From NCBI GenBank assembly GCA_001606155.1, contig LODT01000041.1:558001-622000 (forward strand): a stretch of 64,000 nt of DNA, read 5' to 3'. Positions 55,224 to 64,000 of this stretch are shown piece after piece (the stretch's first letter is position 1; each line of letters begins with the position of its first letter). This DNA is from Tieghemostelium lacteum (Eukaryota > Evosea > Eumycetozoa > Dictyosteliales > Raperosteliaceae). Position numbers and translations under genes: made by a program. Under the pieces are notes generated by a model that ran no database searches, was not told the origin of the DNA, and worked only from the letters and a program-made list of their open reading frames with translations.

Positions 55224-56654
55224 ATGTCAGAGATAATTGAAAAAGTCATTGGATTATTTAGAGATTTTATAGACAATAGTACCAACCCCAATCTGGTTAT
55301 TCATGGTATGATGTTGGTGCTTATTGTCTTTTTACTCACCAAAAGACCATTCAAACCCAGACACAGCGACAAATTGTCAAAGAAAGAAGAAGAGGAACTG
55401 ATTGCAGAATGGAAACCAATTACATTGGCACCAAAAATGTCCAACTACCAGAAACTCAATGAAGAAGACGACATTGTAATTACTGGCTCTACTACCACTA
55501 CTTCAACTATTGAAGGACATGATAAGCCACTTATCAACTTGGCAAGATCAAATTATTTGGGATTCATTGGTAATAAGGAAATTGCACAAGTCGCCGAACA
55601 GACTGTTAGAAAATATGGTGTTGGTAGTTGTGGACCCAGAGGTTTTTACGGTACTATTGATGTACATTTACAACTGGAGAAAAAGACTGCACAGTTTATG
55701 AAAGCACCAGAAGCAGTTCTTTATTCATCTGGATATGCAACTGTAAGTTCCGCAATCCCTTCATTTGCCAAAATTGGTGATATTATCATTGCCGACAGAG
55801 GTATCAATCAGACTATTCAAGTAGGTTTGGCACTTTCTCGTTCAAAGCTATTCTATTTTAATCACAATGATATGGCAGATCTCGAGAGAATTCTCAAAGA
55901 GACTGCATTCCACTCCAAAGATGAAATTGTTAGAAAGTTTGTTATTGTAGAAGGTTTGTACTACAACTATGGTGATTTATCTCCTCTTCCACAAATTATC
56001 AAACTCAAAGAACAGTATAAATTTAGAATTGTATTGGAAGAGTCACACAGTGTCGGTGTTTTAGGCAGCACAGGTAGAGGTATTGTCGAACATTACGGTT
56101 TAAATAACAAAGATGTTGATATCCTATGTGCAAGCTATGGTAATGCATTTAGCAGTGGTGGTGGATTTTGTTGTGGTCAAAAAGAGGTTGTCTACCATCA
56201 ACGTTTGAATGGTGTAGCCTATGTATTCTCTGCATCCCTTCCTCCTTTCCTTGCAACATCTGCTGAGAAAGCCATTGACCTATTAGACCAAAATCCAAAA
56301 CTATTGGATTCTCTTCACCAAAACACAAATCAATTCTATCAGGGACTAAATAAGATTCAAGGTCTAAAAGTAACTTCTCTACCACTTTCTCCAGTAATTC
56401 ATTTACAATTGGATCAATCAAAACAATCAAAGTCTCGTCAGGAAAATGAAGAACTTCTTGAAAAAATTGTAAGAGAAGCTCTGAAACATGATCTATTACT
56501 GACACGTGCCAAATATGTAGAGAATGAAAAGTTCCTCCCACCACCATCTATTCGTGTTTGTGTCAATTGTGAATTATCCAAAGATCAAATCACTAAATCT
56601 ATCCAAATCATTAAAGATTGTTGTGAAGTTGTATTTTCCAATAATAAATTATAA
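55224..56654 (+). CDS. sptA: Serine palmitoyltransferase subunit 1 (LCB1/SPTLC1)
   Basis: A single exon encodes 476 aa. An N-terminal membrane segment (VIHGMMLVLIVFLL) precedes a fold-type I PLP transferase with LINLARSNYLGF, GSCGPRGFYGT, SSGYAT and LEESHSVGVLGSTGRG. At the lysine position the motif is ASYGNAFSSGGGFC with no Lys, which marks LCB1 rather than catalytic LCB2. The SPT heterodimer condenses serine and palmitoyl-CoA in the ER, the first step of sphingolipid synthesis. Length matches human SPTLC1 (473 aa). Confidence 0.94.
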   Translation: MSEIIEKVIGLFRDFIDNSTNPNLVIHGMMLVLIVFLLTKRPFKPRHSDKLSKKEEEELIAEWKPITLAPKMSNYQKLNEEDDIVITGSTTTTSTIEGHDKPLINLARSNYLGFIGNKEIAQVAEQTVRKYGVGSCGPRGFYGTIDVHLQLEKKTAQFMKAPEAVLYSSGYATVSSAIPSFAKIGDIIIADRGINQTIQVGLALSRSKLFYFNHNDMADLERILKETAFHSKDEIVRKFVIVEGLYYNYGDLSPLPQIIKLKEQYKFRIVLEESHSVGVLGSTGRGIVEHYGLNNKDVDILCASYGNAFSSGGGFCCGQKEVVYHQRLNGVAYVFSASLPPFLATSAEKAIDLLDQNPKLLDSLHQNTNQFYQGLNKIQGLKVTSLPLSPVIHLQLDQSKQSKSRQENEELLEKIVREALKHDLLLTRAKYVENEKFLPPPSIRVCVNCELSKDQITKSIQIIKDCCEVVFSNNKL

Positions 56655-56693
56655 TAACAATAAACCTAATTTTTATAATAATTAATATCTTAT

Positions 56694-58780
56694 CTATTGA
56701 AATAATTTATTTATTAAATCTGTAGATGCATGATTTGGTACTGTAACTTTAAGATTTGGATCTAATTTCATTGCTCTCTTTATAGTTTTTTCAGCATTAT
56801 TATTATAAGACCATGATCTTCTAGAGACACCGTTATTTACGTCCCAAGATAACATTGTTTTTGCTTTTTCTTCTGTGCTATCTTTACCATCTAAAACCAT
56901 ACCAAAACCTCCATTTATAGCCTCACCCCAACCTGTTCCACCACCATTGTGAATAGATACCCATGTAGCACCTCTAAATGAATCACCAACAAAGTTATGA
57001 ACAGCCATATCAGCACAAAAATGTGAACCATCTTTTACATTACTAGTCTCTCTCCATGGAGCATCAGTACCAGACACATCATGATGATCTCTACTTATAA
57101 CAACAGGTGCTGATATTTCTCCACTTTTAACCGCATTATTAAATGCACAAGCAATTTGCATTCTTCCAATGCAATCACTATACAAAATTCTAGCTTGTGA
57201 ACCTACAACTAGATTATGTGCATTAGCTTGTGTGATCCAAAGATGATTATCATCGTATTGTTGTTCGACATCAATGTCAATTTCTTTTTCAGATTTCAAA
57301 CTTTCAATAACCTCCTTAGCAATTCTATCAGTTACTGCTAGATCTTTAGCAGTTCCACTAGTACAAACCCAACGGAATGGACCGAACCCTAGTGAAAATA
57401 TATCACCCATAATATCTTGAACATAACTTGGATATTTAAACTCTGTTCTAGAGCCCTCAACATTAATATCAGCACCAGCTCTGGAGGCTTCTAATAAAAA
57501 TGAGTTACCGTAATCCCAGAATCTCATACCTCTTTGAACCATTGTATTAATAGCACTGGTTTGTCTTCTAAGTGAATCTTGTACGAGTTCATGGAATTTA
57601 TTTGGATCTTGAACCATCATTTGATTCGATTGTTCATACGTCAAACCGCTTGGATAATATCCTCCATTGAATGGGTTGTGTAGTGATGTTTGATCTGAAC
57701 CCAAGTCGACATGTAAATCAGATTTTGCCAATTCCTCCCAGAGATCAACTACATTACCAATATAGGCAATAGAAAGTGCTTCTTTATCAGCAATGGCTTT
57801 CTTTACTCTAGTGAAAAGTGCTGGAATATCTCTGAATTTCTCTAATACCCAACCTTGATTATAACGCTTTTCAACAGCAGCTTCATTAATCTCTGCAATG
57901 ATACCTATAGCACCGCAGATAACAGATGCTTTTGCTTGTGCACCACTCATTCCACCTAAACCTGATGTAACGAATACTCTTCCACGAAGATCACCAATAT
58001 TTAAATACTTTCTACCGGCATTCAACAATGTAATAGTAGTACCATGTACAATACCCTGTGGTCCTATATAACAATAAGAACCAGCAGTCATTTGACCGTA
58101 TTGAGATACACCCTGTGCATACATTCTCTCGTAATCCATTCTCGATGAATAGTTTGGAATAACCATACCATTAGTAACAATAACACGTGGTGAATTAACA
58201 GTACTTGGATACAATCCCATTGGGTGACCTGAATAGATTGAAAGAGTCTGTTCTTCAGTCATCTCAGAGAGATATTTCATAACTAAATGATACTGTGCCC
58301 AATTTTGAAAAACTGAACCATTTCCACCATAGGTTACCAATTCATGTGGAAATTGTGCAACCTCTTTATCTAGATTATTCATAATCATCAACATTATAGC
58401 TGCAGCTTGTTGACATTTTGCAGGATATTCGCTGATAGCATATGCTTTCATCTCATAATGAACTGGTCTAAATCTATACATGTATATATGTCCATAGGTA
58501 TTCAATTCATTTAAAAATTCTTTACCTAAAATCTCATGTAAATTCTCTGGGAAATATCTTAATGCATTCTTTATAGCCAACTATGTTTATGTGTAATAAT
58601 GTGTAAGTGTTTATCTTTTATCTAAATTATTTGAATTAAAGTATGTATCTTAAAAATTACTTTTTTTTCATCAACTGTTAAGATTTGAGGTCTACCTGGT
58701 GCATGTGGTACACTTTTATCAAATACTGGATGTTCAGGTAAAGGATCCAAAGGAATACCAAGTGATAATGACTTTAACAT
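56694..58780 (-). CDS. uroc1: Urocanate hydratase
   Basis: Two exons (58780-58661 and 58580-56694, 80-bp intron, phase 0) encode 668 aa. ATG 58780 gives MLKSLSLGIPLDPLPEHP, aligned with animal UROC1. Visible motifs: HIYMYRFRP, NNLDKEVAQFPHELVTYGG, YSGHPMGL, the NAD-binding FVTSGLGGMSGAQAKASV, GSDQTSLHNPFNGGYYP, SRDHHDVSGTDAPWRETSN and HNGGGTGWGEAINGGFGM. The enzyme hydrates urocanate to imidazolonepropionate in histidine degradation, using tightly bound NAD+. It is the eukaryotic long form, convergent with SPT1. Confidence 0.95.
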
Positions 58781-59003
58781 GTTTTTAGTTGCTAATATTA
58801 ACAATACAGATTATTACACTAAACTAAAAAATAAAAAAATTGAAATTTCCCACCCCACTTTCGTCAATCTTATCTTATCTTAATTTTTAAAACTACAAGA
58901 ATAGTTTTATTAAATAATGATTTTTTATATTAGTTACAACAGGTTTGGGTTTTAGGTGATTTAAAAATTCTACCAAGTATTCAAGCTTATGATACAGAAT
59001 GAT

Positions 59004-59280
59004 TTATAATACATTGGCTTTGATACGGATACCAATGAGACCAAGAATACTGGCAAGAATATCCAAATCAAGGAGACCAGCATTTTGAGCAGAACCTTGG
59101 ACAGAGATATTGTTGTTACTTTGAACAATTGCATGAGAGGATTGTTTCTGAATGTTTGAGGTATTCATTGAACCGAGATTTGAGAGTGCAGCTATTAAAG
59201 ATTAAATTAAACATTTTAAATATTAGATTATAGAATTCAATAAGAATACTTGAGATAAACTACATACCAATAATTGTCAT
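59004..59280 (-). CDS. 66-aa protein of a three-copy family, copy C
   Basis: Exons 59280-59268 and 59191-59004, with a 76-bp intron. The protein differs from copies A and B by one Thr-to-Ser change (codon TCT for ACT). The intron and 260-bp promoter match copy B, while some exon bases match copy A. It lies 6.6 kb from copy B, beside the urocanase gene start. Confidence 0.82.
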
Positions 59281-59543
59281 TTTTAGTTATTTATTTGAAT
59301 TGAATTTAATTGTTTGAATTGAATGATGAAAAATGAATTGAAAATAATTCTATTTATACTCATTTCCAATTGATATAAATCTAGATTTAAACTTTTAAAT
59401 AGATATGATGATCATTAATCCTTTACACAAACTCTTTTCATTTCCATTTTTATCTATCATAACAAAATGTGATATATGTGGTTAAAAATATCTTTTATTT
59501 AAAAAGGAAATTTTTCTAACCCCATCAACACTATTTTTAACCC
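59281..59543 (-). repeat. Promoter duplicate of copy C
   Basis: Near-identical to the copy B promoter (51867-52126) with scattered substitutions, such as the CCAATTGATATAAATC segment. It carries the TTTATACTC and TTTACACAAACTC blocks shared by all three copies. Confidence 0.78.
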
Positions 59544-60002
59544 AATTATCACTTGGTAGTGTCAAATATTGACTTTGTTTCATGTACTTTATCCAGTTAT
59601 ACATTTAATAACTGTTAAATCATAAATTTAAATTAGATATACCTATTGATTACATTAGATTGTTAATATCAAACTCTACCAAAAAAAGGTGATGATTGTG
59701 ATAATATCTAGTTTCTATTATTTGAAAATAGCATTGATTGAAGTTAGTATATTAATTAAATAAAACAATCAAATTGATTTGATATTAATTGGTACTACTG
59801 TTGTTTAGGAAAGTTTTAACAAACGCCAAACATTCCCATATTTTAAGTATTGCTGATTATGATTGTCAATCAATCTTTATGATGAATAATTTTTTCTTAA
59901 TAATAATAGTGAATAGTTTTTATGATAGTTTAGAGTATTTGTGAAATGAAATTTTTAATAAAAACTAATTTTGAGTTTCGGTATTCGTTTATTTTGAATA
60001 AA
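59544..60002. other. Intergenic region, no feature seen
   Basis: About 460 bp of AT-rich DNA with poly-T runs between the copy C promoter and the helical-repeat gene. Nothing else is supported. Confidence 0.55.
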
Positions 60003-62487
60003 ATGTCATCCAGTAATATTGAATTATTATTTAAAAAGATTGAAGATACAGATTACAGTGATCTTTCCAATGTATTACAATTATTTTTAAAAAACTATTG
60101 TCAAGATGAGACAACAACCAGTCAACATTTGAATCTATTCTATAGTTCAATGATACAATTACAACAAACCTACCAATCCCAAAAAGACACTAAAAACCTC
60201 TATAAAAAGTCCATTATATGTCTTGGTATTGTAAGAGTTCACAATCCAATCAAACTATACTTTGATTTAAAGTAAACATTTAATTTAACACACTCTCAAT
60301 ATAATAATGTATTTATATAGATTGCAAGATATATACCATGGGTAAATGTATTTGAAAATCTAAAAGATAAGTTTATACAAGAGGTTCTATTGGCATCATT
60401 ACAATTTGATATAAAGGAATCTAAAAGCAGTAATGACAGTCTTCAAGATGAAATTATTAAATCCTATACATTGATACTACAAGTATTTCAAGAGAAATTA
60501 GATACCTATTCTGAGACTATCCTAAACCAAATTCAAATAGAACAAGAAGTAAACAGAGATTCTATAATTTCATTTTTATCCATTTTAATACAAGTATCAC
60601 CATTATTAGTTGTAAATAGAGTTAAAATTTTGGAATATTTTATTCAAATTTATATGTAGGTGTAGATTATGTTCAAATGTAGAAAAGTATGAATAATTGG
60701 GTATTAATATTAATAATTGGATTAGTGATACTAAGGATAGTCAGGTACATGAAGAATTGACACAATTTCTAGGCCAATTCTTTCAACTATATATACCATT
60801 TAAATCATTTAAAGTTGGAGATGATGAAGATGATCAAGATGATGAAGATGATGATTCCAATTCAAATGAAGCTGATAGATTAAAGGAAATTGAAAAATTA
60901 GGTAACCAGATATCAGTTCCAACATTGGTATCACTAAGTAAACATTTAGTGCAACCTGAGAATTTAAATCAAGAATCTACATTACTATTCCTCGGTATAT
61001 TCACAGCCTATTCATTTATACATTTACAAGAACAGTCTCCAGAAACGGTGGTACTATTATCACAAACCTACAGTCAATATCTGAGTATGGACAATATCTA
61101 TGACAAAGAAAACAGAAAACAAACTGTATCCATTCTAGACAGTTTAAGAATTTCACTCTCCAATTTATATGTGGTTAAAAAACATTGTGAAATTTTAGAC
61201 CAGATTCTAGAGACTTTGTTTAAAGTCTTGTTGGGAACTATAACATCTTGTAAAGACTATTTTAAAAAGAACCAGAGTAAAGGTGTGCAAAACCTCTATT
61301 TTAAAGTTAGAAACTCGGTCATTTTGTCTTTGGGAACTCTAATGAAACACATGAGACATTTCTTTAGATTTGCAGACCAATTCCAACAACATACCGGTAT
61401 ATTAGCTGACCCATTGATTCTCTCTGATTTCATTGTAGCCTTAGTAAACGATATTAATAGTACCCCTACCGAATCAAATCAAGAAAAACAAGAAAAACTA
61501 GATAAATTTAAAGGTACCTATCTACCAAGTATTGTTGAACCACTACTAAGTGAACTTTCCAAAAGTACCATTAAATATAAAACCGTAACAACACACATTA
61601 TTCAATCCCTTGGTACCATTATACAACACTCTCAAGAACTCTATCAAGATTACCTAGATGAAACTATTAAAATTCTAGAGAAATTCATTCAATCCAATTA
61701 CACAACCATTTCCAATTCACTCATTACCATTATTGAATCAATTTCTAAAATTCTTAATCTTTTTGGAAATGTAAGTATTGAAACCCTAAACACTTTCTGT
61801 TTTCAGATCTGAACTAATTTAAAATATTTTTAATAATTATAGGATAAGATATACAAGTTTGACTATATGAAGAGTATTTTTAATATTTATTTCTTGATTT
61901 TGAATGGATCCAGTGAGATTATTGTAGAAGATCAAGATGAAGAGGAAGAAGAAGAAGTTGGTAAATTATCAAATTTAGATAGTGATATAATATCAAAGAT
62001 ACTTTTTACTATTTTAGAGAGTATATTTAATAGTTTTAAGAATATTCGTGTGCGATTAGAGAGTAGTGATGGTCAATTGATACTGGAAGATATTTATAGC
62101 TATTTAATAGAGAAAATGAAAGAAGAAGTTATTTTTGATGCTGATCGTTATGTTAGAATGATGCAATTGGATTTGATAAATGAAGTTTACACATTCTTTG
62201 GTGACTGTGTTGAATTCCTCGGTAAATCATTACCAAACACCATTAAACAATTTGTTAAAGAACTTTTAATGATTCAATATCAAATTGAAATTGGTGAGGA
62301 ACAAGAATTTAATAATCAACGTTTGGAAATTTGTCTGAAAGGTATAAGTGCACTAGGTAAAAGATCTACATTGGATTCTGTTAAATTACTCACCATTTTT
62401 AAAGAATCAATTCAAGAACTTAATCAAAATGAACATATTATAACTACTGAAAATATTGAAGTTTCAAAGAAATTAATTTTCAAATAA
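60003..62487 (+). CDS. HEAT-like alpha-solenoid protein of unknown function
   Basis: Four exons (60003-60230, 60321-60655, 60726-61770, 61843-62487) give 750 aa when spliced at GTAAGA, GTAGGT and GTAAGT donors; all phases agree. I chose ATG 60003 because the in-frame codons upstream are hydrophobic filler after a T-rich run. The protein is almost all amphipathic helices of HEAT or armadillo type, with acidic insertions (DDEDDQDDEDDDS at about residue 230 and EDQDEEEEEEV in exon 4). Such solenoids act as scaffolds, transport factors or assembly factors. I cannot place it in a family. Confidence 0.8.
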
Positions 62488-62613
62488 AGAAATTTAATAC
62501 CTTTTCCATATTTAACATTGTTATAATATAATAATATTTTTTGGAAGATTATATAAATTTAAATTTAATAGGTCGGAAATTTATAGTGGGAAAATTATTA
62601 TTATTCTGAGTAA

Positions 62614-64000
62614 TTAAAACATATGGGTATATCTTTTTTTAATTGTTTTTTGAGTTGAGTAAAAATATTTATCTGAAATATTTTCAAATTGTTTTCGATT
62701 TCTCAAGTATATTTGAAAATTTAATATATGATCTAAATTTAATTTTAAATCTTGTTCTAATATTTCTTCATCGGCATGACTTTTCTTGTTATTGGGTCCA
62801 AAACCATGACATTTAATTGATGTTATATGTTTACATTCTAAAATTAAAATTACCAAATCAACAATTAAGCTATATTCGCTCCATGATTCTAATGAAAATT
62901 CTTGAATATTGGTGTTTTCGTTAAGTTTACTTCCAATAGCCTCAACACCTTTTGCAGTTAATCTTAAATTCACATGAATCTTTCTGAGATGTTTGATATT
63001 TCTTTCGATTAATCTTAGAAATTGATTGATTTTAATTGAACATTCAATCGAAATTGAATCAATATTATTATTATTGGAAATTGCTGTAAATATTGTTTCA
63101 AAGTCAATATCATTTTGTTGTAAATTATTCTGGGTGCTGATTTTAATGGTGGTGAGAGTTGGAAGATGGAGTTGTATAATTTCAATCAGAGATTGCAAAG
63201 TTGTTCTGAATAGAAAATGTAATTTTCGAATGGATTGGTGATGGAATGTTTGTGGGTTTTCAAATAATGATATTGGTTGTTGTTCATTCAATATTCTAAT
63301 TGTTCTTAAATTTGAATTTGATATCCATAAGTTGTGAATATCAATCGGAGATTGGCTGATTTTTAGATGTTTAAGAGTTTGATTGTTGATATTATCATTG
63401 GATATTGTTGATGTTACTGGTGGAGATGGAGATGGATTATATTTAGCATAATCATTAATAGTATCATAGATTATAGTTTCTAAAGTTGAATTTCTGTTTA
63501 TCAAATCAATAATACTGTTGATATCAATAGAAGGAAAGGTTACTCCATATTGATTTATAACTTTTAAAGTTTTTATCGTTTTTGAATGTGATATTTGTTC
63601 AATTATAATTTCTAATCCAATACTACTGTTATTATTATTAGTACTAATATTGATATCGTTATTATTATTGTCAATGATGTCTTTAAGTTGTATAGAGTTT
63701 AGAATGAGAGTTTCAATGTTTGATGTGGTTGTTGATAAATATTCAATAAATTCATTTGGTGATATTATTACTCTATCTAATTCCAGGTGAGATAGATGAG
63801 ATAAAACTGAGAGTTTTTCAAATTTATTGAGTTCTGGACCAATGTGACGATATATATAACCACTACGATAACTCAAGATGAGTTTCTCTAAATGATGATA
63901 TCCTTGGAATATTTGTGATATTGGATTAACATCTAAATCTCTGGAACTGGCAATGTGTAGTGTTTGTAAATGATCTGGTGAAATTGGGAAAGGAGTATTT
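62614..64000 (-). CDS. Leucine-rich-repeat-like protein, N-terminus beyond the right edge
   Basis: The frame is open from the window edge to the stop at 62614, at least 460 residues. Repeating Leu/Ile-spaced units (LQTLHIASSRDL, LEKLILSYRSG, LSHLELDRVII, LETIIYDTI, LKHLKISQSPIDI, LRTIRILNE) of 25-30 residues fit irregular leucine-rich repeats, with Asn-rich loops. The C-terminus is charged with a basic end. Dictyostelids have large families of such LRR proteins with unknown binding partners. No catalytic domain is visible in this part. Confidence 0.72.
   Translation of the reverse strand, partial: NTPFPISPDHLQTLHIASSRDLDVNPISQIFQGYHHLEKLILSYRSGYIYRHIGPELNKFEKLSVLSHLSHLELDRVIISPNEFIEYLSTTTSNIETLILNSIQLKDIIDNNNNDINISTNNNNSSIGLEIIIEQISHSKTIKTLKVINQYGVTFPSIDINSIIDLINRNSTLETIIYDTINDYAKYNPSPSPPVTSTISNDNINNQTLKHLKISQSPIDIHNLWISNSNLRTIRILNEQQPISLFENPQTFHHQSIRKLHFLFRTTLQSLIEIIQLHLPTLTTIKISTQNNLQQNDIDFETIFTAISNNNNIDSISIECSIKINQFLRLIERNIKHLRKIHVNLRLTAKGVEAIGSKLNENTNIQEFSLESWSEYSLIVDLVILILECKHITSIKCHGFGPNNKKSHADEEILEQDLKLNLDHILNFQIYLRNRKQFENISDKYFYSTQKTIKKRYTHMF

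Overview
The window is nuclear DNA of a social amoeba (dictyostelid). Evidence: strongly AT-rich spacers, short AT-rich introns with GTAWGT donors and TAG acceptors, long Asn, Gln, Ser and Thr runs inside proteins, start codons preceded by A-runs, and a typical dictyostelid gene set (VwkA-type alpha-kinase with a VWA domain, tuberin, Ric8, PH-TKL kinase, NCS calcium sensor, SAP-domain protein). Coding GC looks higher than I would expect for Dictyostelium discoideum, which may point to a Polysphondylium/Heterostelium-like species; this is an impression, not a measurement. I saw no rRNA, CRISPR array or convincing tRNA.

Layout. 1-7 kb: a bZIP factor cut by the left edge, a doubtful small ORF, an organelle-type RNase HII and a low-complexity protein with an orphan N-terminal domain. 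7-24 kb: an MscS-like channel with an EF hand, an OTU deubiquitinase, NAF1, an alpha/beta hydrolase, the VWA/alpha-kinase, BCD1/ZNHIT6, a GH15 glycosidase and a zinc/SAP-domain protein. 24-27 kb is a gene-poor stretch holding one degraded two-exon gene. 27-38 kb: a protein of unknown function, a cysteine-rich GPI-type surface protein, the full tuberin (TSC2) gene and a TPX2-like protein. 39-46 kb: an NCS-type calcium sensor, PPC decarboxylase, an unknown 198-aa protein and a PH/Ig-like/TKL kinase. 46-59 kb: an acid lipase, ATP synthase epsilon, EMC1, two inverted copies of a 66-aa protein gene, Ric8, a GNAT acetyltransferase, SPT subunit 1, urocanate hydratase and a third copy of the 66-aa gene. 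60-64 kb: a helical-repeat protein and an LRR-like gene cut by the right edge.

There are no operons; neighbours are functionally mixed, as usual for this genome type. Loose themes are snoRNP assembly (NAF1 and BCD1), lipid metabolism (two hydrolases and SPT1) and signalling (VwkA-like, TSC2, Ric8, NCS, TKL kinase, bZIP). Several promoters carry C/A-rich boxes on the sense strand, resembling the CA-rich elements bound by the dictyostelid factor GBF.

The most unusual feature is not a gene. Between the alpha-kinase and alpha/beta-hydrolase genes (14911-15222) lie about 16 degenerate copies of a CpG-containing palindrome (TACGAYCGTA) spaced 18-21 bp, averaging close to 20.1 bp, in otherwise AT-only DNA. 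A second point of interest is the triplicated 66-aa gene family, whose promoters, introns and exons show mosaic identity.
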